NCBI RefSeq assembly: GCF_003660285.1
Contig: NZ_QXQQ01000002.1
Location: 1-64,000, forward strand
Direction: 5' to 3'
DNA from: Helicobacter labacensis
Lineage (GTDB): Bacteria > Campylobacterota > Campylobacteria > Campylobacterales > Helicobacteraceae
Length of the DNA: 64,000 bases
Made by a program: the position numbers and the translations under genes. Of this stretch, positions 46,329 through 53,695 are shown piece by piece. The notes under the pieces are model-generated. The model made no database searches, was not told the DNA's origin, and worked only from the letters and a program-made list of their open reading frames with translations. Position 1 is the first letter of the stretch; each line of letters starts with the position of its first letter.

Positions 46329-47106
46329 GTTTGGGGTTGGCTTTTTCAAAGCGTTCTAAGAAATTTTTAATCACGCTAGCGTCCTCGCCTGCGTGCGCGT
46401 CTAAAATCATCTGCTTGATGGCTAAAGTGCGCCTTTGCAAGATCTCACGCAAAAAGCCCACCCCAAAGACCGCCCCGATGGTGATATGGGTTGAGCTCAC
46501 AGGCAAACCTAGCTTAGAGGCAAACAAGACGGTGATCACGGTCGCCATTGCGATGCAAAAGGCTTGCATTTTGTCTAATTCCGTGATCTCGCTCCCCACG
46601 GTTTTAATGAGTTTGGGTCCATACAAACTCAAACCCAAGGCAATCCCCAGCCCCCCAATCAACATGATCCACAAGGGCGCGTAAGCCTTAGTGGGGATCG
46701 CGTGGTTACCCCACTCTTGTAAACTCTGCACGATAGCCGCCAAGGGACCCACGGCATTAGCCACATCATTAGCCCCGTGCGCAAAACTCAAAAGGGCTGC
46801 TCCAAAGATGAGCGGGTAGGTAAAGAGGGTATGCACGCTCTCTTTTGTGTTTTCTAGTAGCGGGAGTCTCCTTAGCACATAGGATTTAAACAGCCCATAG
46901 ACTCCCAAACCCACCGCGATACTCAAGAGAACCTCCTGCCACCACTCTAAGGGGATTTTCTTCCCCAGCACTTTGGCGATCATATACCAAGTGAACGCCG
47001 CTCCCATGATCCCCACCAAAATGGGCATCACTCTCAAAGCGGCTTGTTTTTTGTTCTCCTTGTCGCTTAAGACATTTTTAAGAGTCGCCAATAAGCCCAT
47101 CGCAAT

Positions 47107-47116
47107 CCCCCCCCCC
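47107..47116 (-). repeat. G10 homopolymer (coding strand) inside the phosphate permease gene
   Basis: Ten C on the plus strand are ten G on the coding strand, encoding Met-Gly-Gly-Gly in a membrane-associated region. The frame is intact here; the only break in this gene is the A9 tract near the 3' end. Confidence 0.75.
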
Positions 47117-47769
47117 ATCATCGGCGAGATCACCCAACTAGCCACGATACCCCCTAAAAAATGCCACTCCACAGCCCCCACTCCCCCGGCCATCAAGCCC
47201 GCCCCCAACACCCCCCCCACAATGGAGTGCGTGGTAGAAACGGGCGCGCCAATGGCTGTAGCCAGGTGCAACCACAGCGCCCCAGAGAGCAGGGCTGACA
47301 ACATCATGCCCACAAACACCGCCGTGTTCTCTATATGGGCGGGGTTGATGATCTTGCCCTTGATGCTTTGCACCACATCGGATCCGGCTAAGACCGCGCC
47401 CAACACTTCGCAAAGCGCGGCTAATAAAATCGCCATCGCCAAGGTGATCGCCTGAGAGCCCACCAAGGGTCCCACATTATTAGCCACATCATTAGCCCCG
47501 ATGTTCATCGCCATGTAGCCCCCCACCACCGTGGCTAAGGCAAGTAGGGGAAAATGGATGGGGACATGCCCTAAGACTAGAGCCATGCCAGCAATACAGA
47601 CCACAAACACGATAGCAAGGGTGATCTTGACATTATCTCTTTGGAGTTCTTTAAAGGCTTGTTTAAAAGGGGAAGCGTCTTTAGCTTTCATTGTGCGCGC
47701 ACTTTAGTATAAAATACTCTAAGAACTGCTTAAAGAGAAATGCTTTAGAGTGGGATAGGAGGTGTCGGT

Positions 47770-48318
47770 ATGTTTGTATGCGCGGGATCCCTAGAGAGAA
47801 TTGGCATGGCTAGGGGGGTGGGAGTGGGACTTATAGAGAGCGCGATCACTCTCACACGCCTGTGTTTGTTAGAACGCCCTACAGAATTGATCTTTGTGGG
47901 GAGCGCAGGAAGTTATGATCCTAACTTGCCCATGTTGTCCTTGTTCAAAAGCGCGCAGGGTTACCAGATCGAACAGAGTTTTGTGTGCGATCAAAGCTAC
48001 ACCCCCCTAGAAAATTATCTAGAAGCCCACAGCGCGCTCTTGGATCAAATCTGCTTGCCCGCTGTGAAAGTCAATTCCAGCAACTACATCCACACAAGTC
48101 CCGATTTTGCGCGCCAAATGCAAGGCGCTGGCATCGCTTTAGAGAACATGGAGTTTTTCACTCTTTTAAGAGTAGCACAGAGTTTTAAGATTCCTAGCGT
48201 GGGTGTGTTCTGTGTTACTAACTATATAAGTCCCCACGCCCACCAAGAGTTTTTAGACAACCACGATCGGGCTAAAGCCCGCTTGGAAGCGTGGATGGAG
48301 GCGTTTGGAAAGTGTTAA
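47770..48318 (+). CDS. Nucleoside phosphorylase/nucleosidase-like protein
   Basis: The 182-residue protein looks like a short PNP_UDP_1 family member. VGSAGSYDPNLPM resembles the phosphate/purine-site loop, GIALENMEFFTLLRVAQSFKIP carries the Glu-Met-Glu ribose-binding motif of nucleosidases, and VFCVTNYIS follows as expected. The length is below the usual 230, mainly because the N-terminal part is short. The substrate is uncertain: purine nucleoside, methylthioadenosine or futalosine-like. ATG 47770 has AGGAGGTG in front. It reads divergently from the pit gene. Confidence 0.72.
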   Translation: MFVCAGSLERIGMARGVGVGLIESAITLTRLCLLERPTELIFVGSAGSYDPNLPMLSLFKSAQGYQIEQSFVCDQSYTPLENYLEAHSALLDQICLPAVKVNSSNYIHTSPDFARQMQGAGIALENMEFFTLLRVAQSFKIPSVGVFCVTNYISPHAHQEFLDNHDRAKARLEAWMEAFGKC

Positions 48319-48329
48319 AGAAAATGGGC

Positions 48330-48335
48330 TACAAT
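48330..48335 (+). promoter_or_regulatory. Minus-10 candidate for the Asn-rich micro-protein gene
   Basis: TACAAT matches the extended Helicobacter minus-10 style and lies 47 bases upstream of the ATG of the micro-protein gene. No minus-35 is seen, which is common in this genus. It overlaps only intergenic sequence after the nucleosidase-like gene. Confidence 0.4.
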
Positions 48336-48381
48336 GCGCGCATGGGAGTTTGAGGCTTCCAAATACGATAAGGAGAACGCT

Positions 48382-48507
48382 ATGAGTAACAACGCTAATA
48401 ACAGTTGCAATAGCAACAATAGCAACAATAGCAATAGCTGTGGTTGTGGTAGCACTAACAATAGTAGCAACAACAACAATAGCCAAAACAGCAACAACCA
48501 AGACTAA
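48382..48507 (+). CDS. Asn/Ser-rich cysteine micro-protein, 41 residues
   Basis: The ORF has 41 codons. Of these, 19 are Asn, 11 are Ser and 3 are Cys (residues 9, 20 and 22, with a CGC motif); only Met, Ala, Gly, Thr, Gln and Asp occur otherwise. AAGGAG lies 7-12 bases upstream, a minus-10-like TACAAT further up, and a G/C hairpin lies 9 bases after the stop, so it has the parts of a gene of its own. I know no family for it. Helicobacter has other single-residue-rich metal-binding proteins (His-rich Hpn), and Cys-Gly-Cys could bind metal, but that is only a guess. It is below the length limit of most gene finders. Confidence 0.6.
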   Translation: MSNNANNSCNSNNSNNSNSCGCGSTNNSSNNNNSQNSNNQD

Positions 48508-48515
48508 GGGTTGTC

Positions 48516-48540
48516 GCCCCCCTTAAGGCGGGGGGTGCTC
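48516..48540 (+). terminator. G/C hairpin after the micro-protein gene
   Basis: CCCCCC (48517-48522) and GGGGGG (48530-48535) flank TTAAGGC and form a strong stem of at least six G-C pairs starting 9 bases after the stop codon. There is no run of T directly after it, so it may be a weak or factor-assisted terminator. Confidence 0.5.
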
Positions 48541-48675
48541 TATCTACCAAGCTTATTTAAAGTTTCTTTGTGTTAGGCTAGTCGCTCAGTTTTGTAGTAA
48601 AGGGTTTTTATGTCGTCTTTTGTCGTGAGGCAGAGAGCTAGGCGTTTTTCCTTACACCTTAGCGATCTGATGTGC

Positions 48676-48702
48676 ATGGGTGGTCTTTTATTACACACCC
48701 AT
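48676..48702 (+). repeat. Inverted repeat in the nhaC leader
   Basis: ATGGGTG (48676-48682) and its perfect complement CACCCAT (48696-48702) are separated by 13 bases, ending about 20 bases before the nhaC start. It could be a leader hairpin near the ribosome-binding site (AAAGGA). The rest of the 215-bp gap 48508-48722 shows no gene I can support. Confidence 0.4.
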
Positions 48703-48722
48703 TTCACGCACAAAGGACACGC

Positions 48723-50090
48723 ATGCAGGAGTTTAAACAAGACACTTACCACGCCCAGCCTAGCGCGCTAGGGCTAGTTCCCTTTTTTGTTTTCATCATT
48801 ACTTACTTAGGCACAGGGATTTATTTAGAATTAATCGGGGTAAAAATGGGCTTTTACCAACTGCCCGGACCTGTAGCCGCTAGTTTGGGGGTCGCTAGCG
48901 CGTTTTTGCTTTTCAAGAGCGATTTAAACCAAAAATTTGACGACTTTTTAGCCGGATGTGGGGATAGAAATATCATGACCATGTGCGTGATTTATCTGCT
49001 GGCTGGCGCTTTTGCGGTGGTGAGTAAAGCGATGGGCGGGGTGGATTCCACGGTCAATTTAGGGTTAACTTACATCCCTGTAGAATATCTGGCTGCAGGC
49101 GTGTTTGTGATCGCCGCTTTCATCTCCACAGCCATTGGCACGAGTGTGGGCGCGATTGTGGCATTAGGTCCTATTGCGGTGGGTTTAGCCACACAAAGCG
49201 GGCTATCCATGCCCTTGATCTTAGCAGCCTTATTAGGGGGGGCAATGTTTGGAGATAATCTCTCCATCATCTCAGACACTACCATCGCAAGCACGCGCAC
49301 CCAAGATGTGGCGATGAGCGACAAATTTAAGATCAATCTCTACATCGCTCTGCCCGCAAGTTTGCTCACCGTGATCTTGCTTTTGATCTTTGGACGACCT
49401 GAGAGTGTGGTGCCCTTGAGTGTGCATGATTTCCAATTTGTCAAGACTCTCCCCTATATTTTGGTGTTGATCTTAGCGCTTTTGGGACTCAATGTCTTCT
49501 TAGTGTTGTTCGTGGGGGTGGTGCTCTCTGGAGGGATTGGGTTGTATTATGGCAACTTCACACTGCTAGGTTTTGGCAAGGAGATTTACAATGGCTTTAG
49601 CAATATGCAAGAGATTTTCCTGCTCTCCTTGTTAACCGGGGGGATCGCCTTTATGGTAACGCGTGAGGGGGGGGTGGCATGGGTGATTAGCAAGATTGAA
49701 AAGTGCATTATTGGTCCTAAAAGCGCGAAAGTGGGGATCGCCACTTTGGTGAGCGCGGTGGATTTGGCTGTAGCCAATAACACCGTGGCGATTGTGATCG
49801 TGGGGGAGATCAGCAAGAAAATTAGCATGAAATTTGGTGTGGATCGGCGTGAAAGCGCGGTGATCTTGGACATCTTTTCTTGCATTTTTCAAGGACTTAT
49901 CCCCTATGGCGCGCAGATGCTCATTTTACTGGGGTTTGCCAAGGGAGGGGTGGATTTTCTATCGGTGTTACCCTTGTTATGGTATCAGGGACTCTTAGGA
50001 GTCTTCACCTTGCTTTATATTTTCTGGGGTGCTTACAGCGCGCTGGTGTTGAAGAGTTTAACGCCCAAAACCACCAGCGCTCAGGCATAG
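48723..50090 (+). CDS. nhaC: NhaC-family Na+/H+ antiporter-like membrane protein
   Basis: The 455-residue protein has about 11 membrane segments. The half-site stretch AALLGGAMFGDNLSIISDTTIASTRTQ near residue 175 and the later AVDLAVANNTVAIVIVGEI near 350 match the NhaC/IT-superfamily fold, including the ion-binding Asp residues. It should exchange cytoplasmic sodium for protons or exchange organic ions. ATG 48723 is used, not 48672, because AAAGGACACG precedes it. It lies alone between the micro-protein gene and flgP. Confidence 0.85.
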   Translation: MQEFKQDTYHAQPSALGLVPFFVFIITYLGTGIYLELIGVKMGFYQLPGPVAASLGVASAFLLFKSDLNQKFDDFLAGCGDRNIMTMCVIYLLAGAFAVVSKAMGGVDSTVNLGLTYIPVEYLAAGVFVIAAFISTAIGTSVGAIVALGPIAVGLATQSGLSMPLILAALLGGAMFGDNLSIISDTTIASTRTQDVAMSDKFKINLYIALPASLLTVILLLIFGRPESVVPLSVHDFQFVKTLPYILVLILALLGLNVFLVLFVGVVLSGGIGLYYGNFTLLGFGKEIYNGFSNMQEIFLLSLLTGGIAFMVTREGGVAWVISKIEKCIIGPKSAKVGIATLVSAVDLAVANNTVAIVIVGEISKKISMKFGVDRRESAVILDIFSCIFQGLIPYGAQMLILLGFAKGGVDFLSVLPLLWYQGLLGVFTLLYIFWGAYSALVLKSLTPKTTSAQA

Positions 50091-50105
50091 TTTTAGGGTT
50101 TTTTG

Positions 50106-50114
50106 TGCTATAAT
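50106..50114 (+). promoter_or_regulatory. Extended minus-10 promoter of flgP
   Basis: TGCTATAAT is a perfect extended minus-10 (TGn then TATAAT at 50109-50114), 29 bases upstream of the flgP start codon, following the nhaC gene. It would make the flgP-lipoprotein-fadL run independent of nhaC. Confidence 0.65.
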
Positions 50115-50143
50115 GGCGGGCTAAATGACTCAAAGGTAGTAAG

Positions 50144-50803
50144 ATGGAGCAAAAGGCATGCGTGGGTGGTAGCACTAGAACATGGAGTTTTGTCCCTTTG
50201 TGCGCTTGTGTGGGCTTGGCTTTAGTTGTGGGAGGTTGTGGCATGTTTAAGCGCGCGGGAGCCACGCAACTCATTCCCCCCTCAGCTACGGGTTTGCAAG
50301 CCCCCATTTATCCCCCCACCACTTTTAATAGCACTAGCAAGCCACCGATGCCAAATTTTCCCAAACCCCAGCCCCAAATTGAAACCCGTTTTGACAATTC
50401 TTCACAGGGCAATCTCTCTAGTGGGGGGGGTGCGCCTGCGATGGTGCCTAACACACCTATTCTCACCCCCACCAATGTGATCGAACTTAGTGCGGTGGGC
50501 ATGGGGGTTGCGCCCGAATCCACCATTTCTCCCTCCCAAGCTTTGGCTTTGGCTAAACGCGCGGCTATTGTAGATGGTTACCGTCAGTTGGGCGAGAAAA
50601 TGTATGGGATTAGGGTGAACGCCACCGACACAGTCAAAGACATGATCTTGCAAAACTCTGTGATTAAAACGAAGGTGAACGCCTTGATCCGCAACGCTGA
50701 GATCACAGAAACGATCTACAAAGACGGCTTGTGCCAGGTGAGTATGGAGCTCAAACTAGACGGACGCATTTGGTATAATGTCTTCAACCAGGCAAGAGGC
50801 TGA
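50144..50803 (+). CDS. flgP: FlgP-like outer-membrane lipoprotein of the flagellar basal disk
   Basis: The 219-residue precursor has a lipobox (VVGGCGMF) after an N-terminal signal, a proline-rich low-complexity linker (about 45-110), and a C-terminal LPP20/FlgP domain (SPSQALALAKRAAIVDGYRQLGEKMYGI, AEITETIYKDGLCQVSMELKLDG). In Campylobacter FlgP forms large disks under the outer membrane that help stator anchoring and torque. It should sit around the flagellar motor. A run of eight G (50423-50430) lies in the linker. It lies next to a lipoprotein and FadL, the order HP0837-HP0839. Confidence 0.85.
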   Translation: MEQKACVGGSTRTWSFVPLCACVGLALVVGGCGMFKRAGATQLIPPSATGLQAPIYPPTTFNSTSKPPMPNFPKPQPQIETRFDNSSQGNLSSGGGAPAMVPNTPILTPTNVIELSAVGMGVAPESTISPSQALALAKRAAIVDGYRQLGEKMYGIRVNATDTVKDMILQNSVIKTKVNALIRNAEITETIYKDGLCQVSMELKLDGRIWYNVFNQARG

Positions 50804-50812
50804 TCTCATTGC

Positions 50813-51430
50813 GTGGTTGCTTCTTTGTTAGCTAGGTGGTCGGCGTGTTTGGGTGTGGCGTTTTGTGGGGTGTTGTTGGTTTCTTGCGCGCACAAAAAGC
50901 CCCCCAAACCCAAGCCCCACAAAACACACAAGGCGCATAAAAAGCTCTTCATTAAAAAAAGTGCTGCCCAACGCAAGCAAGAGGCAGAGCTCGCGCGCCA
51001 AAAAGCCCTAGAACGCTTCAAGCTCATTTACATTTACACGCCCGTGTTGCGTTTTTATGACTATGGCACGATCGAACGCAATAAAGAAGGTGATCTGCAA
51101 ATCGAGCTCTACCAACTCAGCAAGAAAGCCGGAGAAATTGTGATCAAGAAAAACTACCTATGTTTTTCAGGCATTTGTTCGGCTAAGTGGAGCGCGGCTA
51201 GGGACCTCTTTGGCAAGGTGAGTTATGGGGATCTCTTCGATGACATCGTGCTAGGGCGCGATATTTTCAATGGGATGGGTAAGCGCATAGAACCCAATGG
51301 AGTGGTGATCCAACGCTTTGTGCAAAACGCAGAGGTGATTTACTACGAACGCAAACCCGATAAAATCTTATTCCAAAACATGAGCACGGGCACGGCCATC
51401 GTGATCCAGCAATACCACCCCCCTAAGTGA
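50813..51430 (+). CDS. Conserved lipoprotein (HP0838-like)
   Basis: The 205-residue precursor has a hydrophobic start and a lipobox (LLVSCAHKK). A strongly basic Lys/His/Pro-rich linker follows (PPKPKPHKTHKAHKK), then a compact domain (LIYIYTPVLRFYDYG, CFSGICSAKWSAARDLFG). I do not recognise the fold. It starts with GTG 50813, 9 bp after flgP, and ends 7 bp before the FadL gene. The basic linker could contact peptidoglycan or membrane surface. A flagellar role is inferred from the neighbour only. Confidence 0.75.
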   Translation: MVASLLARWSACLGVAFCGVLLVSCAHKKPPKPKPHKTHKAHKKLFIKKSAAQRKQEAELARQKALERFKLIYIYTPVLRFYDYGTIERNKEGDLQIELYQLSKKAGEIVIKKNYLCFSGICSAKWSAARDLFGKVSYGDLFDDIVLGRDIFNGMGKRIEPNGVVIQRFVQNAEVIYYERKPDKILFQNMSTGTAIVIQQYHPPK

Positions 51431-51437
51431 GGTTCGT

Positions 51438-53165
51438 GTGCGTTGGTGGTGGCGATCGTGGGTGGTGCTGGTGCCGGTATTGGGGCAAGCCAATGGCTTT
51501 AAGATTTCCGAGCAAAGCTTAAATGGCACCGCGCTTAACTCCGCCTACATCGCTGGGGCACGGGGCGCAGACGCGAGTTATTACAACCCAGCTAATATGG
51601 GCTTTGATAATGACTGGGGAGAAAATGAAAGCGAATTTGAGATCACTAGCACGGTCATTAATATCCCTGCCTTTAAATTCATGGTGCCTGGCACCAACCA
51701 AGGACTTTACTCAGAAACTAGCCTAGTGATGAATCCTAGCAAAGCCAATAACGCAGCCATTATCAATATTTTGGGTTTGGGGGGGGTGGCTACCTCTGCA
51801 GCCCAAAAGCTCATAGATGGGGGTATTCCTGCGCTCAAACAACTCATCAATAATTTACAAGGACTCACTAACCAAAAGGTTACCACCGTGGCTTCTATGC
51901 CCAGCGCGCAGGTGGTGAGCGGGTGGACGGGCACGACTAATTTTGTCCTCCCCAAATTCTTTTATAAAACCCGTAACCACAATGGTTTCACCTTTGGGGG
52001 AAGTTTTACCGCCCCCTCGGGGCTGGGTATGAAGTGGAATGGTCAGGGTGGGGAGTTTTTGCAAAATGTCTTTATTATGATGTTGGAGCTAGCTCCCAGC
52101 GTGAGTTACACCATTGGCGATCGCTTTTCTGTAGGCGTGAGCGCGCGCGGACTCTACGCTACGGGCAAGTTTGACAACACCGTTTATGTGCCCTTGCATG
52201 GCGCTTCTGTGCTCACTGGGAGTCAGATTATAGGTTTACCCAATAATGTCTTTAGCCAGCAGGTACCAAGCTCTATGCGCGACCAACTTGCCAGCATTGG
52301 CTACCGTCCAGCTATGCAGTGCACCGCCCAAATGAATCAAAATAGTCCTGTGTGTGAGACCTATTACAATGGACTCAAGCAAATCATGCGCTATAGTGGC
52401 TTGCAAGAAGCCATCTCTGATCTCTATGGCACTTCTCAGGTTGTCCAACAGAGTAATGGGAGCTCTTGGGGGGGGGGCTATAAGATCGGGGCGAGCATGC
52501 GCGTTTTTGAAAATGGCATGTTCTCTGTAGTCTACAATAGTAGCGTTACCTTTAATATGCGTGGGGGATTGACCGCGCTCACCAAATTAGGTCCTAGCTT
52601 AGGCAATGTGCTTACAAGAGGGCATCTAAATATCAATGTCTCCTTGCCCCAAGTGATCAATATTGCCTACGCACACGAGTTTTTCAAACACCGCTTGCGC
52701 GTAGAGGGGGTGTATGAACGCACTTTTTGGAGTCAGGGCAATAAGTTTTTGGTAACCCCAGATTTTGCCAACGCGTCCTACCAAGGGATTGGGGGCACGG
52801 TGCAAAATCTCAATTCCGCTACCCTTAAAAAAATGGTAGGTTTGGCGGATTTTAGCGGGGTAATGAATATGGGGAATGGGTGGCGCGACACCAACACTTT
52901 TAGAATCGGCACGACCTACATGGGCAGGAGTTTGCGCTTAATGGGCGCGCTCAGTTACGACCAAGCCCCCAGCCCCCAAGACGCTATTGGGATTCCAGAT
53001 TCCAATGGCTATTCCATCGCCTTTGGGGCTAAATACAATTTTAGGGGTTTTGACATCGGTTGGGGAGGCACTTTCACTTTCAAGAGCAACCGCGATAGCT
53101 ACTACCAATCCAAAGATATTGGTCAATTACGCATTTTTTCAGCGTCTTTGGGTTATCGTTGGTGA
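51438..53165 (+). CDS. FadL/OmpP1-type outer-membrane channel with a G10 tract
   Basis: The 575-residue precursor has a signal peptide (RWWWRSWVVLVPVLGQANG). The mature part begins with the FadL signature GFKISEQSLNGTALNSAYIAGARGADASYYNPANMGF, the hatch region of the family, given here only as positions 18-56. A long barrel follows and the C-terminus ends LGYRW. FadL channels take up hydrophobic compounds. The start is GTG 51438, behind GTGAGG. Runs of ten G (52468-52477) and eight G (51779-51786) lie inside; the frame is open (ON) as sequenced. The gene follows the lipoprotein by 7 bp. It corresponds to HP0839. Confidence 0.92.
   Translation: MRWWWRSWVVLVPVLGQANGFKISEQSLNGTALNSAYIAGARGADASYYNPANMGFDNDWGENESEFEITSTVINIPAFKFMVPGTNQGLYSETSLVMNPSKANNAAIINILGLGGVATSAAQKLIDGGIPALKQLINNLQGLTNQKVTTVASMPSAQVVSGWTGTTNFVLPKFFYKTRNHNGFTFGGSFTAPSGLGMKWNGQGGEFLQNVFIMMLELAPSVSYTIGDRFSVGVSARGLYATGKFDNTVYVPLHGASVLTGSQIIGLPNNVFSQQVPSSMRDQLASIGYRPAMQCTAQMNQNSPVCETYYNGLKQIMRYSGLQEAISDLYGTSQVVQQSNGSSWGGGYKIGASMRVFENGMFSVVYNSSVTFNMRGGLTALTKLGPSLGNVLTRGHLNINVSLPQVINIAYAHEFFKHRLRVEGVYERTFWSQGNKFLVTPDFANASYQGIGGTVQNLNSATLKKMVGLADFSGVMNMGNGWRDTNTFRIGTTYMGRSLRLMGALSYDQAPSPQDAIGIPDSNGYSIAFGAKYNFRGFDIGWGGTFTFKSNRDSYYQSKDIGQLRIFSASLGYRW
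52468..52477 (+). repeat. G10 homopolymer inside the FadL gene
   Basis: Ten G encode Trp-Gly-Gly-Gly (TGG GGG GGG GGC). The gene is in frame through it. It is one of the two longest G/C runs in the window, and it lies in a surface-exposed protein, where length change would switch the full barrel on and off. Confidence 0.75.
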
Positions 53166-53187
53166 ATATTCCATCTAAAGGGGTTTG

Positions 53188-53694
53188 ATGTTCCATGTAC
53201 TTGTTATAGATATCCAAGAAAAATTGCTTCCTGTTATGGCGCAAGCAGAAACTCTCTTGGCTAATTGCGTGAAATTCTTGCAGATCGCCCAAGAGTTGGA
53301 GCTTAAGATTTTGGCTAGCGAACAAAATCCTAGTAAGCTAGGTCCCAGTGTCGCGCCCTTACAAGCCTTTTTAGGCACACCCCACACCAAAGAACATTTC
53401 AGTGCTGCGCCTATACTAGCTCCCCTTTTGCCACCTAAGGCGCGCTTGGTGGTGCTAGGTATCGAAGCGCATGTCTGCGTTTACCAAAGTGTGAAAGATC
53501 TCTTGCGTGCGGGCTTTGAGGTGGTGGTTTTGCAAGATTGCACCAGCTCTAGGGATATGAATAACAAAGCCCTAGCTCTAGCCGATTTGCAAAGTTGCGG
53601 GGCGCGCATTTTGAGTAGCGAGATAGTCGCTTTTGAGTGCTTACAAACCTACACCCACCCTAGCTTTAGGGCTATCTCTAAACTTATCAAATAG
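53188..53694 (+). CDS. Isochorismatase-like cysteine hydrolase
   Basis: The 168-residue protein begins MFHVLVIDIQEKLLPVM, with the catalytic Asp in DIQ (YcaC-like pattern). It ends its core with LGIEAHVCVYQSVKDLLRAGFEVVVLQDC, which carries the nucleophilic Cys and the typical VDxxxSR-like region (TSSRDMNNKALAL). The middle lysine (TKEHFSAAP) completes the triad. The family hydrolyses amides such as nicotinamide or isochorismate; the substrate cannot be told. ATG 53188 (AAAGGGG in front) is used. It converges on pseC with 1 bp between them. Confidence 0.85.
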   Translation: MFHVLVIDIQEKLLPVMAQAETLLANCVKFLQIAQELELKILASEQNPSKLGPSVAPLQAFLGTPHTKEHFSAAPILAPLLPPKARLVVLGIEAHVCVYQSVKDLLRAGFEVVVLQDCTSSRDMNNKALALADLQSCGARILSSEIVAFECLQTYTHPSFRAISKLIK

Positions 53695-53695
53695 A

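Larger units (their letters stand above)
46083..47691 (-). pseudogene. Pit-family low-affinity phosphate permease, split by a slip at A9
   Basis: The main frame from ATG 47691 gives 469 residues with about 10 membrane segments and two Pit repeats (NIGANDVANNVGPLVGSQAIT and SFAHGANDVANAVGPL), the family signature. The main frame ends at 46282 in a run-on tail (NASLSQSLEKK). A second frame, overlapping to 46349 and running to 46083, encodes a basic stretch and one more membrane helix (AWVVTVPISALLGALGYYL). Eight A in place of nine at 46320-46328 would join both into about 535 residues, the length I remember for HP1491 (533). Transcriptional slippage could do so. The core transporter is complete even unspliced. 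G10 and G8 tracts lie at 47107-47116 and 47211-47218. Confidence 0.85.

Noticed and set aside
46973-47455. Plus-strand ORF of 160 codons opposite the phosphate permease gene
   Set aside because: Antisense to a conserved membrane protein; Pro/Thr-rich shadow with no independent start signal.
48610-48780. Possible upstream ORF (MSSFVVRQRARRF...) overlapping the nhaC start
   Set aside because: No ribosome-binding site and no family match; the inverted repeat in it explains the structure better.
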